Of a stretch of 14,266 nt of DNA, positions 1 through 7,658 are shown piece after piece (positions within the stretch are counted from its first letter, which is position 1; each line of letters starts with the position of its first letter). This DNA is from Acidimicrobiales bacterium (GTDB lineage Bacteria; Actinomycetota; Acidimicrobiia; Acidimicrobiales; Poriferisodalaceae), in assembly GCA_020439485.1 (NCBI GenBank), contig JAGQSP010000299.1:1-14266 (forward strand), given 5' to 3'. The notes below the pieces were generated by a model that did not search any database, was not told the origin of the DNA, and worked only from the letters and a program-made list of their open reading frames with translations. The translations under genes and the position numbers were made by a program.

Positions 1-347
1 GGGTCGTAAGCCTCCGATCGATGGGTGGTGATCTCGAAGTCGATTCCATCGAGTCGGCAACCGATGGTTCCGAAACGCTCGCCCTGACTCCAAACGTCGT
101 CGGCGATGGGTGCCACGGCGGCCTTGATGTCGGCCGGCTGAGCATCGGTGGTGATGTCGATGTCGTGGGGTGGCTGACCCCCCAGGTGCAGATCTCGTAC
201 CAGCCCACCAACCACGTAGGCGCGGTGGCCCGCGTCGGTCAATCGCTCGGCGACGGGCCTGGCCATCTCGAGCACCCGCGAAACAGCGGTCTGGTCGAGC
301 CTGGTCGTGGGCTGGGGTGCGTCTGCGCCGGGCGCTGGGTCTGACAT
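1..347 (-). CDS. pcnA: CCA-adding tRNA nucleotidyltransferase, N-terminal part (cut by the window edge)
   Basis: The enzyme adds or repairs the CCA tail of tRNA 3' ends from CTP and ATP in the cytoplasm. Only the first 115 residues are in the window. They carry the class II nucleotidyltransferase head: a VVGGLVRD motif at residues 45-52, the catalytic carboxylate pair D62 and D64 in HDIDITTD, a GERFGTIG stretch near 88-95, and an EITTHR(S)EAYD motif at the edge. The first 16 or so residues are a Pro/Ala-rich extension. The start is the ATG at 347-345. No Shine-Dalgarno is visible, but a TACTCT -10 box lies 8 bases upstream, which suits a leaderless mRNA. It is divergent from carD. In mycobacteria the same gene (Rv3907c) sits divergent to this cluster. 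The C-terminal tRNA-binding part, and a possible HD domain, are outside the window. Confidence 0.93.
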   Translation of the reverse strand, partial: MSDPAPGADAPQPTTRLDQTAVSRVLEMARPVAERLTDAGHRAYVVGGLVRDLHLGGQPPHDIDITTDAQPADIKAAVAPIADDVWSQGERFGTIGCRLDGIDFEITTHRSEAYD

Positions 348-361
348 TGCAGGCCAGAGTA
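348..361 (-). promoter_or_regulatory. Putative leaderless promoter -10 of pcnA
   Basis: Read on the minus strand, TACTCT (361-356) matches the actinobacterial -10 pattern TANNNT. It is separated by 8 bases from the pcnA ATG, so transcription would begin at or next to the start codon. No clear -35 was seen about 17 bases upstream. Confidence 0.5.
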
Positions 362-469
362 AGACTGACACTGGTGGAATGGTGTCGGTTTCTGGCAAGC
401 TAGAACGCCAATTCAGTTCGGCGTCGGCCCAAACGGGCCCATACGTCGGCGTACGAGTGAGGATTGTCC

Positions 470-949
470 ATGGGTTTCGAGGTCGGTGACAACGTCATCT
501 ACCCCCACCACGGTGCAGCGGTCATCATCAGCCGCGACGTCCGCGAGGCGTTCGGCGAGACCCGTGAATACCTGAACCTCAAGACGGCACACGGCGACCT
601 GAGCCTGTCGGTTCCCGTCGACAAGGTCGACGAGGTGGGCATGCGTCCTCCAATCGACGAAGACGACGTCGAGGACCTCTTCGAGCTGTTGTCGAAGAAG
701 GACATTCGCGAACCGGCCAACTGGAGTCGGCGGTTCAAGAACCACCAGGAGAAGCTCAAGTCCGGCGACATCTACCAGGTCGCCGAGGTCGTCAGGAACC
801 TCGCGCTGCGCGAAGCATCCAAGGGGCTCTCGGCAGGCGAGAAGACCATGCTCGAGAAGTCGCGCCAGATCCTGGTGTCGGAGCTGTCCATCTCGATGGA
901 TGTCACCGAAGACGAGGCCATGGAGGCCGTCAGCGCTCGCCTCACGTGA
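470..949 (+). CDS. carD: CarD/CdnL-family RNA polymerase-binding transcription regulator
   Basis: CarD binds the RNA polymerase beta subunit and stabilises the open promoter complex, acting widely on housekeeping and rRNA promoters. The 159-residue product is the normal CarD length. It has the N-terminal RNA-polymerase-interaction domain (residues 1-55, with GDxVxYPHHGAA and EYLxLKxAxGDL) and a helical DNA-binding C-terminal domain with NWSRR (Trp85, the residue that wedges into the upstream bubble edge in M. tuberculosis CarD), GDIYQVAEVVRNL and LSAGEKxMLxKxRQILVSEL. The start is ATG 470, because GAGGA at 459-463 lies 6 bases before it; a TTG at 464 is in frame but worse placed. The position equivalent to mycobacterial Arg25 is kept (R25), whereas the equivalent of Arg47, which contacts polymerase, is Ser47. 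In mycobacteria carD is elsewhere in the genome; here it heads the cluster and is divergent from pcnA. Confidence 0.95.
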   Translation: MGFEVGDNVIYPHHGAAVIISRDVREAFGETREYLNLKTAHGDLSLSVPVDKVDEVGMRPPIDEDDVEDLFELLSKKDIREPANWSRRFKNHQEKLKSGDIYQVAEVVRNLALREASKGLSAGEKTMLEKSRQILVSELSISMDVTEDEAMEAVSARLT

Positions 950-1022
950 GGTTCTGAACCGACCGGCCGAAGCAGCGGTACTACCCTGGCGTGCGTGATT
1001 GGACCCTTCCCGACCGGTTCGG

Positions 1023-1742
1023 ATGATGGCTCGAGCCGAAATCCACCGTTGGGGTGACGACAAGATCCGCGTTCGGCCATGGCGCGGTGAATCGTCGGTC
1101 GCGTACTTGTCTCCCGTCCCGGGGCACACCCCTGTGTCTCTCGACTCCGTTCACCGTTCGGTCGCCGTGTTGAAGGCCCGCGGCGTAGCCCGCGTATTCA
1201 CGGCGGCGGTTCCACCACCCGAGGAGAGGATCCTCCTCGACGCCGGCTTCGAGCTGCGGGAACGTCTCCACCTCCTGCGCCACGATCTGACCGGCCTCGA
1301 CGGTCATCCCGAATCGGGGGTGAAGCTCAGACGGGCACGACCCTCCGACCGCGACCAGATACTCGTGACCGACAATGCGGCGTTCGACCCCTTCTGGGCT
1401 ATGGACGAGGAGGCCCTGGACGAGGCTGTCGGAGCAACCCCGGCGAGCAGGGTGAGGGTTGCCTCCGATCCCCGAGTCGTCGGATTCGCCGTCAGCGGAA
1501 GAGCGGGCAAGTCGGGTTACCTCCAGAGACTGGCCGTGGCCCCCGACCAGCAAGGTCGCGGTATCGGGCGCAGCCTGGTGGTCGACGGCCTGCGTTGGAT
1601 GCGCAGGTGGGGAGCCAGGCGAGCGCTGGTCAACACCCAGGTCGTCAACGAACGCGCTCACCAGCTGTACCTGCGGCTCGGCTTCGTGCCAGAACCCCAT
1701 GGCCTGGCCGTACTGGAACTCGACCTCGGTGCTACATCGTGA
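1023..1742 (+). CDS. GNAT-family N-acetyltransferase
   Basis: The 239-residue protein has a clear C-terminal GNAT domain. Motif A reads YLQRLAVAPDQQGRGIGRSL (about residues 165-185, the acetyl-CoA pyrophosphate loop being QQGRGIG), followed by the RALVNTQVVNERAHQLYLRLGF segment typical of RimI-like enzymes. Residues about 1-95 end in LLDAGFELRERLHLLRHDL, which resembles the tail of a second, degenerate GNAT fold, so this may be a tandem-GNAT protein. The acceptor substrate is unknown. The start is uncertain: ATG 1023 is used here, ATG 1026 and TTG 999 are in frame, and none has a strong Shine-Dalgarno. A TACCCT -10-like box at 982-987 lies just upstream. The stop TGA overlaps the next gene's GTG (GTGA at 1739-1742). 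It stands where mycobacteria have mutT4. Confidence 0.85.
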   Translation: MMARAEIHRWGDDKIRVRPWRGESSVAYLSPVPGHTPVSLDSVHRSVAVLKARGVARVFTAAVPPPEERILLDAGFELRERLHLLRHDLTGLDGHPESGVKLRRARPSDRDQILVTDNAAFDPFWAMDEEALDEAVGATPASRVRVASDPRVVGFAVSGRAGKSGYLQRLAVAPDQQGRGIGRSLVVDGLRWMRRWGARRALVNTQVVNERAHQLYLRLGFVPEPHGLAVLELDLGATS

Positions 1743-3658
1743 GGAGGACACTGGTCGTCTTGTTCATGCTGGCGATCGCTGTCGCGGCCCCGACGGACGC
1801 CGTCGCCTCTGCACGGCAGAACTCGGGCGGCCTTCAGTTGGTAGACGCCGCACCACTGTCACGCGACGCCCAGTTTCTGCGCATGCGGCTGCCTGGGCTG
1901 GTGTCGCCCACCGACGTGCTCGACATAACCGTTCATGAAGCCATCAGCAGCCGAGCCGACTTCCTGATCACCACAGACCGCTCGACGGCCGGAGAATCGA
2001 TCTTTGCGGCCACCTTCGAAGTCGCAGACCTCGAGCCGACACTGACCGGATTGGTCGAAATTCCGGTCGACTTCGCCGCCATGGGTCTGGACGGGTCGAC
2101 GGAGGGCGTCTATCCGGTGGTGGTCGAAATGGACACGGGCGCGGGAGCCAAGGTGGGCTCGTTGTTGACCTATCTGGTGATACCGCCCGTCATCCCAACA
2201 CCGTCGCGCACCGCACTGGCTCTGATGATCGAGGTCAGGCCTGGCGAGAACGCTGCGGGCAACATCGACGACGATGATCCGCTGGCGACGTGGATAGATG
2301 CACTGATTGCGCGACCCGACCTGCCCGTGACACTGCAGGCAACTCCCCTGCTGTTCGAGAACTATGCGTTCGACAGCCGCATCCGAGCGCTGCGCACCCG
2401 CCTGGCCGATGAGGCTTTGGTGGCTGGCCCCTACCTACCGGTCGACGAGCGAGCCCTGGAGGCCGAGGGTTTCGGTGAGGATGCGGCTCTGCTGTTGGCT
2501 CGCGGTGTCGACGCATTGACGAACTTTGCGGGCAGAGCCCCCGACGCGACCCTGAAGCTGTCGCCCGCCTGGCCAGATGCCGACCGAGCGGCGATCTGGC
2601 GCGACCGGGGCGTCAGGAGCATCGTGTCGGTTGGCAGCTCGCCCTTCGACGCGCCAATCGACGCCGAAACCAGCTCTGGAACGGTCTCGATGATGGTCAT
2701 ACCTGAACGCTTCGCCGACCCCAACCCCGAGAACCCGACCGCGGCAGCGAACAGGATCCTGTCAGAGCTGGCCGTGATCGCCGTCACCGCCGATCACCCG
2801 ACGTCTTCTGTGCTGTTGTTCTCGACGGGCCAGCCGACCTCGTCGCGCTTCGTAGAGGATCTCCTGGACGGTCTGGCCGAGATGACACCGCTGATAACTC
2901 CGGCCACGGTGGCAGATGCTTTTGCCACCAACCATCTGACGACTCCGAGCGGCCAGCGGATGTCGATCTCGCTCGAGCAGAACACCGAAACCCCCAGACT
3001 CGACGGCGGCGTGGTCGAGTACCGGGAGGCCGAGCAGATGCTTACGGCGTACCGATCGATGATCCGCGACGAAGACACCGGCTATCTCTACGACGAACAA
3101 CTGGACAAGTTGGTTTCACTGCTGGGAAGTGGCGTTACGGGCGACCAGCGGGCACAGGCAGCCGAGGAGATCGTCGACGCCGTGCGCATCGAGATCTTGT
3201 CGATCCGTCCTCCACCACTCGAGCAGGTGAACCTGACATCACGCACGGCTACATATCCGTTCGCGTTCCAGAACAACGCCGAGTATCCGGTGCGAATCGA
3301 AGCACGGTTCATCGCAGACAAGGCCAGGTTCAACGAGCTCGAAGACGGCGAGAGCTTGAACCTGGTGCTCGAGCCCGGCGTCAGTTCACGCGAGATCAAC
3401 GTCGAGGCGCTGGCATCGGGTTCGTTCCCGATGAGGATCGAGTTGTGGGCGCCCGACGGCAGCCTCCTGCTCGGTTCTGTGGATCTCGAGGTTCGATCTA
3501 CGGCACCTTCGGGCATCGGAGTGCTGATCTCGGTGCTCGCTGGTTCGGTCCTGGTCCTTTGGTGGGGTCGCGAGCTGTTGCGGTCGAGGCGCAAGTCACA
3601 GGGCAACGATGCCGGTGACCAACAGGCCGAAGAAGACCTCGTGGAGCTGCCTGCGTGA
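1739..3658 (+). CDS. DUF6049-like secreted protein with C-terminal membrane anchor, murJ partner gene
   Basis: The 639-residue protein begins with a typical signal peptide (MRRTLVVLFMLAIAVAAP, cleavage likely near residues 22-26). A long extracytoplasmic region follows, then one transmembrane helix near residues 591-609 (GIGVLISVLAGSVLVLWW) and a short cytoplasmic tail of about 30 residues with basic then acidic stretches. The start is GTG 1739, chosen because it gives the complete signal peptide and a 4-base overlap with the GNAT stop. Position directly before murJ, size and topology match the actinobacterial family of M. tuberculosis Rv3909 (annotated as DUF6049); its biochemical role is not known. 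The C-terminal part (about 490-580) reads like a beta-sandwich module. The GTGA overlap with murJ (3655-3658) implies translational coupling and a joint envelope role, which is inference. The family call rests on context and topology rather than on a diagnostic motif. Confidence 0.8.
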   Translation: MRRTLVVLFMLAIAVAAPTDAVASARQNSGGLQLVDAAPLSRDAQFLRMRLPGLVSPTDVLDITVHEAISSRADFLITTDRSTAGESIFAATFEVADLEPTLTGLVEIPVDFAAMGLDGSTEGVYPVVVEMDTGAGAKVGSLLTYLVIPPVIPTPSRTALALMIEVRPGENAAGNIDDDDPLATWIDALIARPDLPVTLQATPLLFENYAFDSRIRALRTRLADEALVAGPYLPVDERALEAEGFGEDAALLLARGVDALTNFAGRAPDATLKLSPAWPDADRAAIWRDRGVRSIVSVGSSPFDAPIDAETSSGTVSMMVIPERFADPNPENPTAAANRILSELAVIAVTADHPTSSVLLFSTGQPTSSRFVEDLLDGLAEMTPLITPATVADAFATNHLTTPSGQRMSISLEQNTETPRLDGGVVEYREAEQMLTAYRSMIRDEDTGYLYDEQLDKLVSLLGSGVTGDQRAQAAEEIVDAVRIEILSIRPPPLEQVNLTSRTATYPFAFQNNAEYPVRIEARFIADKARFNELEDGESLNLVLEPGVSSREINVEALASGSFPMRIELWAPDGSLLLGSVDLEVRSTAPSGIGVLISVLAGSVLVLWWGRELLRSRRKSQGNDAGDQQAEEDLVELPA

Positions 3659-5289
3659 AGAAGAAACTGGCCGGCAGCGTGGCCGTGTCCGCGGGCATTT
3701 TGTTGTCGAGGGTCACCGGACTGCTTCGAGAGATAGTGGTGCGGCGCAGCTATGGGGTTTCTGCAATCGGCGACGCCTACACAGCGGCGCTACGGATACC
3801 CAACCTGCTTCAGAACCTGCTGGGCGAGGGCGTACTTTCGGCCTCGTTCATCCCGGTGTATTCCGAGATGGTCGACTCCGACTCGAAGCGCGCAGCCCGT
3901 TTGGCGTCGACGATGTTCGCGTTCTTGGTCGTGGTGTGTTCACCCGTGGTAGTGGCCCTGGTGGTATTCGCTCGGCCGCTGACCGAGCTGTTCCTGATCG
4001 GCAACGCCAATGAGGAGACCATCGACACTGCTACCCAACTGACCCAGATCATGGCCCCGGGCATAGGCGTACTGGTCTTGTCGGCGTGGAGCCTCGGCGT
4101 ACTGAACAGCCATCGCCGGTTCTTCCTGCCCTACGCGGCGCCGGTCGTATGGAGCCTCGCCCAGATAGCCGTGGTATTCGGTCCGGACACCGCCTCCACC
4201 CGAACGCTGGCGGTCAGGGTTGCGTGGGCTTCGACCGTCGGCGCTGTGTTGCAGTTCGTGATCCAGCTACCTGCCGTGCGGCGGTCTAACCCGCACATCG
4301 GCCGAGCTGTGGACTTCGCCAGTGCCGAGTTCCGAAGTGTTCTGAGAAGGCTCGGCGCGGTGGTCATCGGCCGTGGATCGGCTCAGCTGTCGGCGTTCGT
4401 CGACCTGTTCCTGGCCGGCTTTCTGGCGTCTGGTGCACTCACCGCCTTGGGCGCTGCACAGGTGTTCTACCTGTTGCCCATCTCATTGTTCGCCATGAGC
4501 GTCGCCGCAGCCGAGTTGCCCGAGCTGTCGCGAATGAACAACGACCCCGACGCCGTTGCCGATCGGCTGGCGGCCGGGCTCGTGACCATCGGGTTCTTCA
4601 TGGTCTTCACCACCCTGGTGTTCGTGCTTGCCGGTCGGCGGGTCATCGACGCGGCCTTCGGGATCATTCCGGGCGATAGCTTCCAGTCAGATGGTTTGCT
4701 GCTGATCGCTCTGGTGTTGGGCGCCTACTCGCTGGGACTGCTGGCTATCGGCGCATCACGACTGCTGCAGAACACCTTCTACGCCTTGGGCGACGCCACT
4801 ACCCCTGCCCAGATCGCCGTCGTCCGCTATGGCGTTTCGGCGTTGCTGGGCTTGGTGTTGATGCTGCAGTTCGACCGGCTGTTCGTGTACGACGGCGTGA
4901 TAACGGGCTTCGACCAGTTGATGGCACCGTTCGAACCGCTGCCCCAAGCGATCAGATCGCGCGACGACCTGCCATTGCGCCTGGGGGCCGCCGGGCTTGC
5001 GCTCGGCGCGGCAGCCGGCGCCTGGTTCGAGTTGGTCGCCCTGCGAATACGACTTCTCGACCGTCTCGAACGATCATCGCTGACCAGGGGAAAGTGGCGG
5101 GCGCTGGTGTTCCCCGCGCTGTCGGCGACGCTGTGGATGCTGGTGTCGTTGCCTGTCACACAAACCTGGAACAGCTTGATTTCCGGCGTTGTCGTCGTGG
5201 GGCCCGCGGGGTTGATCTACGTGTTCACGGCGTCCACCACACGTGTCCCTGTCGCCAGGTCGATGATCGATCGACTGTCGAGAAGCTGA
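3655..5289 (+). CDS. murJ: Lipid II flippase MurJ (MviN family), without fused pseudokinase
   Basis: MurJ moves lipid II across the cytoplasmic membrane for peptidoglycan synthesis. The 544-residue product is highly hydrophobic with about 14 likely transmembrane segments and carries the MviN N-terminal signature: LLSRVTGLLRE (R19, R25, matching E. coli R18 and R24), GDAYTAALRIPNLL (D40, matching D39) and LGEGVLSASFIPVYSE. The residues aligning with E. coli R52 and R270 are Gln here (Q53 in PNLLQ; Gln in AAQVFYLLP). The start is GTG 3655, overlapping the preceding stop, with GGAG at 3643-3646, 8 bases upstream. The protein ends soon after the last membrane helix. In M. tuberculosis (Rv3910) the same domain continues into a pseudokinase, a transmembrane helix and a secreted domain; here those parts are a separate gene at 6201-7592. 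Confidence 0.95.
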   Translation: MKKKLAGSVAVSAGILLSRVTGLLREIVVRRSYGVSAIGDAYTAALRIPNLLQNLLGEGVLSASFIPVYSEMVDSDSKRAARLASTMFAFLVVVCSPVVVALVVFARPLTELFLIGNANEETIDTATQLTQIMAPGIGVLVLSAWSLGVLNSHRRFFLPYAAPVVWSLAQIAVVFGPDTASTRTLAVRVAWASTVGAVLQFVIQLPAVRRSNPHIGRAVDFASAEFRSVLRRLGAVVIGRGSAQLSAFVDLFLAGFLASGALTALGAAQVFYLLPISLFAMSVAAAELPELSRMNNDPDAVADRLAAGLVTIGFFMVFTTLVFVLAGRRVIDAAFGIIPGDSFQSDGLLLIALVLGAYSLGLLAIGASRLLQNTFYALGDATTPAQIAVVRYGVSALLGLVLMLQFDRLFVYDGVITGFDQLMAPFEPLPQAIRSRDDLPLRLGAAGLALGAAAGAWFELVALRIRLLDRLERSSLTRGKWRALVFPALSATLWMLVSLPVTQTWNSLISGVVVVGPAGLIYVFTASTTRVPVARSMIDRLSRS

Positions 5290-5359
5290 GCAACTAGCGT
5301 TCTCGTGGCGGTACCGTCGGTGCAGCCGCGTCGGCCACCCACTCACCCAACGAGGAACA

Positions 5360-6196
5360 ATGCCCGTCAAAATCGTCACAGACAGCTCGTGTGATCTCCC
5401 AGACGACCTCCTCGAAGAACTGGATATTTCGATCGTTCCCCTGACGGTGCGGTTCGGCGATGAGGAGTTCGTCGACCGCGTCGAGTTGAAGACCGACGAG
5501 TTCTGGCGGCGGTCGAAGGCGTCGAGCGTGCTTCCCGAGACGGCCGCGCCGTCGCCGGGTGCCTTCGAGACCGCTTACCGCGGCGCCAAGGCCAACGGCT
5601 ACGACGCTGTTGTGGTCATCAACCTGTCCGGCGAGCTGTCGGCGACCATCCAGGCTGCCGACGCTGCGGCCCGAGCCGTAGCCGACGACATAACGGTCGA
5701 GGTGGTGGACAGTCGTACGGTCAGCATGGGCTTGGGATCTCTGGTTCTTCGCGCCGCTCGGCTGGCCAAGGGCGGGGCCGATGCCTCCGACATCGCAGCA
5801 CAGATCAGGGACGCGGCGGCGCGAACCCGCATGGTCGCCGCCCTGGACACCCTCGAGAACCTGAAGAAGGGTGGCCGCATCGGGGGCGCGGCCTCGATGC
5901 TGGGAAGCCTGCTGTCGATCAAGCCGATAATCGAGGTCATCGACGGCAAGGTCGAGTCGAACTCGAAGCAGCGCACCCGGGCCAAGGCTCTGCAGTTCCT
6001 GGTCGACTCGGTCGCCAAAGCCGGCGAGGTCGAGAACCTGGCGGTCATGCACGCCCAGTGCGACGATCTCGAAAGTTTCTTGTCGAAGCTGCGGGAGAGC
6101 TACGACGGCGAAATCGTGGTCGGTGAGATCGGCGCGGTCATCGGAGCCCACGCCGGTATTGGTGCGATCGGTTTCACCTACCAGGTACCGGCCTGA
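5360..6196 (+). CDS. DegV family protein (fatty-acid-binding, FakB-like)
   Basis: DegV/FakB proteins bind a fatty acid and, in characterised cases, present it to the kinase FakA for phosphorylation. The 278-residue product is of standard length and shows the family motifs: VTDSSCDLP at the N-terminus, VDSRTVSMGLGSLVL in the middle, LKKGGRIGG followed by LLSIKPIIEVIDGKVE, and a C-terminal IGAHAGIGAIGF, which lines the fatty-acid pocket in solved DegV structures. The start ATG 5360 follows a GAGGAA Shine-Dalgarno at 5352-5357. The 70-base gap after murJ contains a TACCGT -10-like box at 5312-5317 but no convincing -35, so it may have its own promoter. No fakA is in the window. The gene lies between murJ and the pseudokinase, two parts that are one polypeptide in mycobacteria. 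Confidence 0.93.
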   Translation: MPVKIVTDSSCDLPDDLLEELDISIVPLTVRFGDEEFVDRVELKTDEFWRRSKASSVLPETAAPSPGAFETAYRGAKANGYDAVVVINLSGELSATIQAADAAARAVADDITVEVVDSRTVSMGLGSLVLRAARLAKGGADASDIAAQIRDAAARTRMVAALDTLENLKKGGRIGGAASMLGSLLSIKPIIEVIDGKVESNSKQRTRAKALQFLVDSVAKAGEVENLAVMHAQCDDLESFLSKLRESYDGEIVVGEIGAVIGAHAGIGAIGFTYQVPA

Positions 6197-6200
6197 ACGC

Positions 6201-7592
6201 ATGCCCACTGGGTCTGATCGATCGCTGCTCGGCGACCGATACCGGCTCGATGCGAGAGTCGGCATCGGACGGCTCACCGAGTCTTGGAGTGGCTACGACA
6301 CCCGGCTTGACCGCGACGTAACCATCCGAATCGTCAGACCAGATCTGAACTCTGACCGCGAGCTGGTGGCGCGACTGGCGTCTCGATTGCGCGAAGCCTC
6401 ACGTCTGGAACTGGCGGGCCTGGCGCGCATCTACGACATGATCGACGGCGAGCTGGTGGCGGTGGTCACCGAACCTGCCGACGGGCCCGACCTGCGAAGC
6501 CGCATCGTGGCCGACGGCCCCGTCACGCCCGAGATCGCTGTGGGTTATGCCCGCGACCTGGCAGCAACACTGGAAGAGCTGCATTCACGCGGCGTGTCTC
6601 ACGGTGGAATGACGTCCGCCGGTGTCGCATGGGGAGCCGACGGCCGCCTGATGATCACCGACCTCGGCACCGGGGGCGAGGCTGATGCGGTCGGAGACGA
6701 AACCGTCAACGGCGATGTGATCGCGCTTGCGTCGGTCGTGCACGAGATGGTCACTGGCAAAGCACCCCACCGCAGCGGCGGCCGTCTCGAGTGCGACCCC
6801 TCGGTACCCGTTGAACTTGCCGGCTGTTTGCACGATGCCCTGTCGGGCCCCGGGTTCGCCAGCCCGACGGCGTTGGCCGAAGCGCTTGGCACGGCAAAGA
6901 GCGACGATGCTCGGCCGGTCACACTTCGCACCACCGAGAGGCGGTGGCTGGTGCCTGCCATGATGATCGTTGGCATAGGCATTTTGTTGGCCACCGTGGG
7001 ATCACTGCTGAGCCGCACCGAGGCCGGACGCAACATCATCGAAGGCGCACGCGACGTCGTCGGCCTGCCTGCGGCCACCACGACCACCCCCTCCACGACC
7101 TCGGATCTGCCGCTGATAACCACCACCACCCTTCCCCCAGCCGATGTCGCCATAGTGCAGGTCGTCGATTTCGATCCCGAAGGCGATGACAGACAAGAGA
7201 GCCCGCGGCGATTGGTGCTGATAAACGACGGAGATCCGTCGAGAGGTTGGCAGACCGAGCGCTACAACTCACCCGAGTTCGGCAATCTGAAGACAGGGGT
7301 AGGACTGATAGTCGACGTCGAGCCAGTGTTGAGGTTCGAGGAGATCGCAGTTCGAAGCCCATCGAGGGGATGGGCGATGGAGTTGTACATCTCCGACGAG
7401 CCTTCGGCGGTCGTAGACGACTGGGGTGAGCCGGTTGCGACGGCTACAAACATCACGGGCGACGTGGTCTTCGACGACCTAGAGCAGGGAGGACGTTCGT
7501 TGTTGATCTGGATCACTCGACTCGACGCCGAGCCCGAACACCGTGTCGTAGTGACAGACATCGAGGTTGCCGGCGTTCCGGTCGGCGCCTGA
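6201..7592 (+). CDS. Membrane-anchored pseudokinase with extracytoplasmic domain (split-off homologue of the MviN C-terminal half)
   Basis: The 463-residue protein has three parts. Residues 10-230 form a Hanks-type kinase fold with decayed catalytic motifs: the glycine-rich loop is weak (VGIGRLTES, 20-28), the VAIK lysine is Arg (R43 in DVTIRIV), the HRDxKPxN loop reads HGGMTSAGV (134-142), so the catalytic Asp is Gly136 and Lys and Asn are also lost, and DFG survives as DLG (154-156). One membrane helix spans about 249-270. A Thr/Pro-rich linker (about 291-313) leads to a secreted domain of about 150 residues, reminiscent of the galactose-binding-like domain of mycobacterial MviN. There the pseudokinase, when phosphorylated by PknB, recruits FhaA to restrain lipid II export; the Thr cluster VTLRTTERR just before the helix could be the matching phosphosite (inference). 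ATG 6201 is 4 bases after the degV stop; its Shine-Dalgarno is weak, so coupling to degV is likely. Confidence 0.85.
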   Translation: MPTGSDRSLLGDRYRLDARVGIGRLTESWSGYDTRLDRDVTIRIVRPDLNSDRELVARLASRLREASRLELAGLARIYDMIDGELVAVVTEPADGPDLRSRIVADGPVTPEIAVGYARDLAATLEELHSRGVSHGGMTSAGVAWGADGRLMITDLGTGGEADAVGDETVNGDVIALASVVHEMVTGKAPHRSGGRLECDPSVPVELAGCLHDALSGPGFASPTALAEALGTAKSDDARPVTLRTTERRWLVPAMMIVGIGILLATVGSLLSRTEAGRNIIEGARDVVGLPAATTTTPSTTSDLPLITTTTLPPADVAIVQVVDFDPEGDDRQESPRRLVLINDGDPSRGWQTERYNSPEFGNLKTGVGLIVDVEPVLRFEEIAVRSPSRGWAMELYISDEPSAVVDDWGEPVATATNITGDVVFDDLEQGGRSLLIWITRLDAEPEHRVVVTDIEVAGVPVGA

Positions 7593-7645
7593 GATCGTGT
7601 TCTGCCAACAGGTGATCGCCAATCGAGCGACGTTGCTGCGCGCTG

Positions 7646-7658
7646 TACCCTGACGCCG
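7646..7658 (+). promoter_or_regulatory. Putative leaderless promoter of the sigma factor gene
   Basis: TACCCT at 7646-7651 fits the -10 pattern and lies 7 bases before the ATG at 7659. There is no Shine-Dalgarno in the spacer, so the transcript probably starts at the ATG. No recognisable -35, neither TTGACA-like nor ECF GGAAC-like, was seen in the 66-base gap after the pseudokinase gene. Confidence 0.5.

Noticed and set aside
413..1129. Long minus-strand frame opposite carD
   Set aside because: It is antisense to carD, has no recognisable motif and crosses the divergent promoter gap.
5290..5359. Promoter or riboswitch between murJ and degV
   Set aside because: Only a TACCGT box without a matching -35, and 70 bases is too short for a known riboswitch; mentioned under degV only.
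7060..7140. ACC/ACG-rich repeat resembling a microsatellite
   Set aside because: It is in frame and encodes the Thr/Pro linker of the pseudokinase; the codons vary, as expected for a low-complexity linker.
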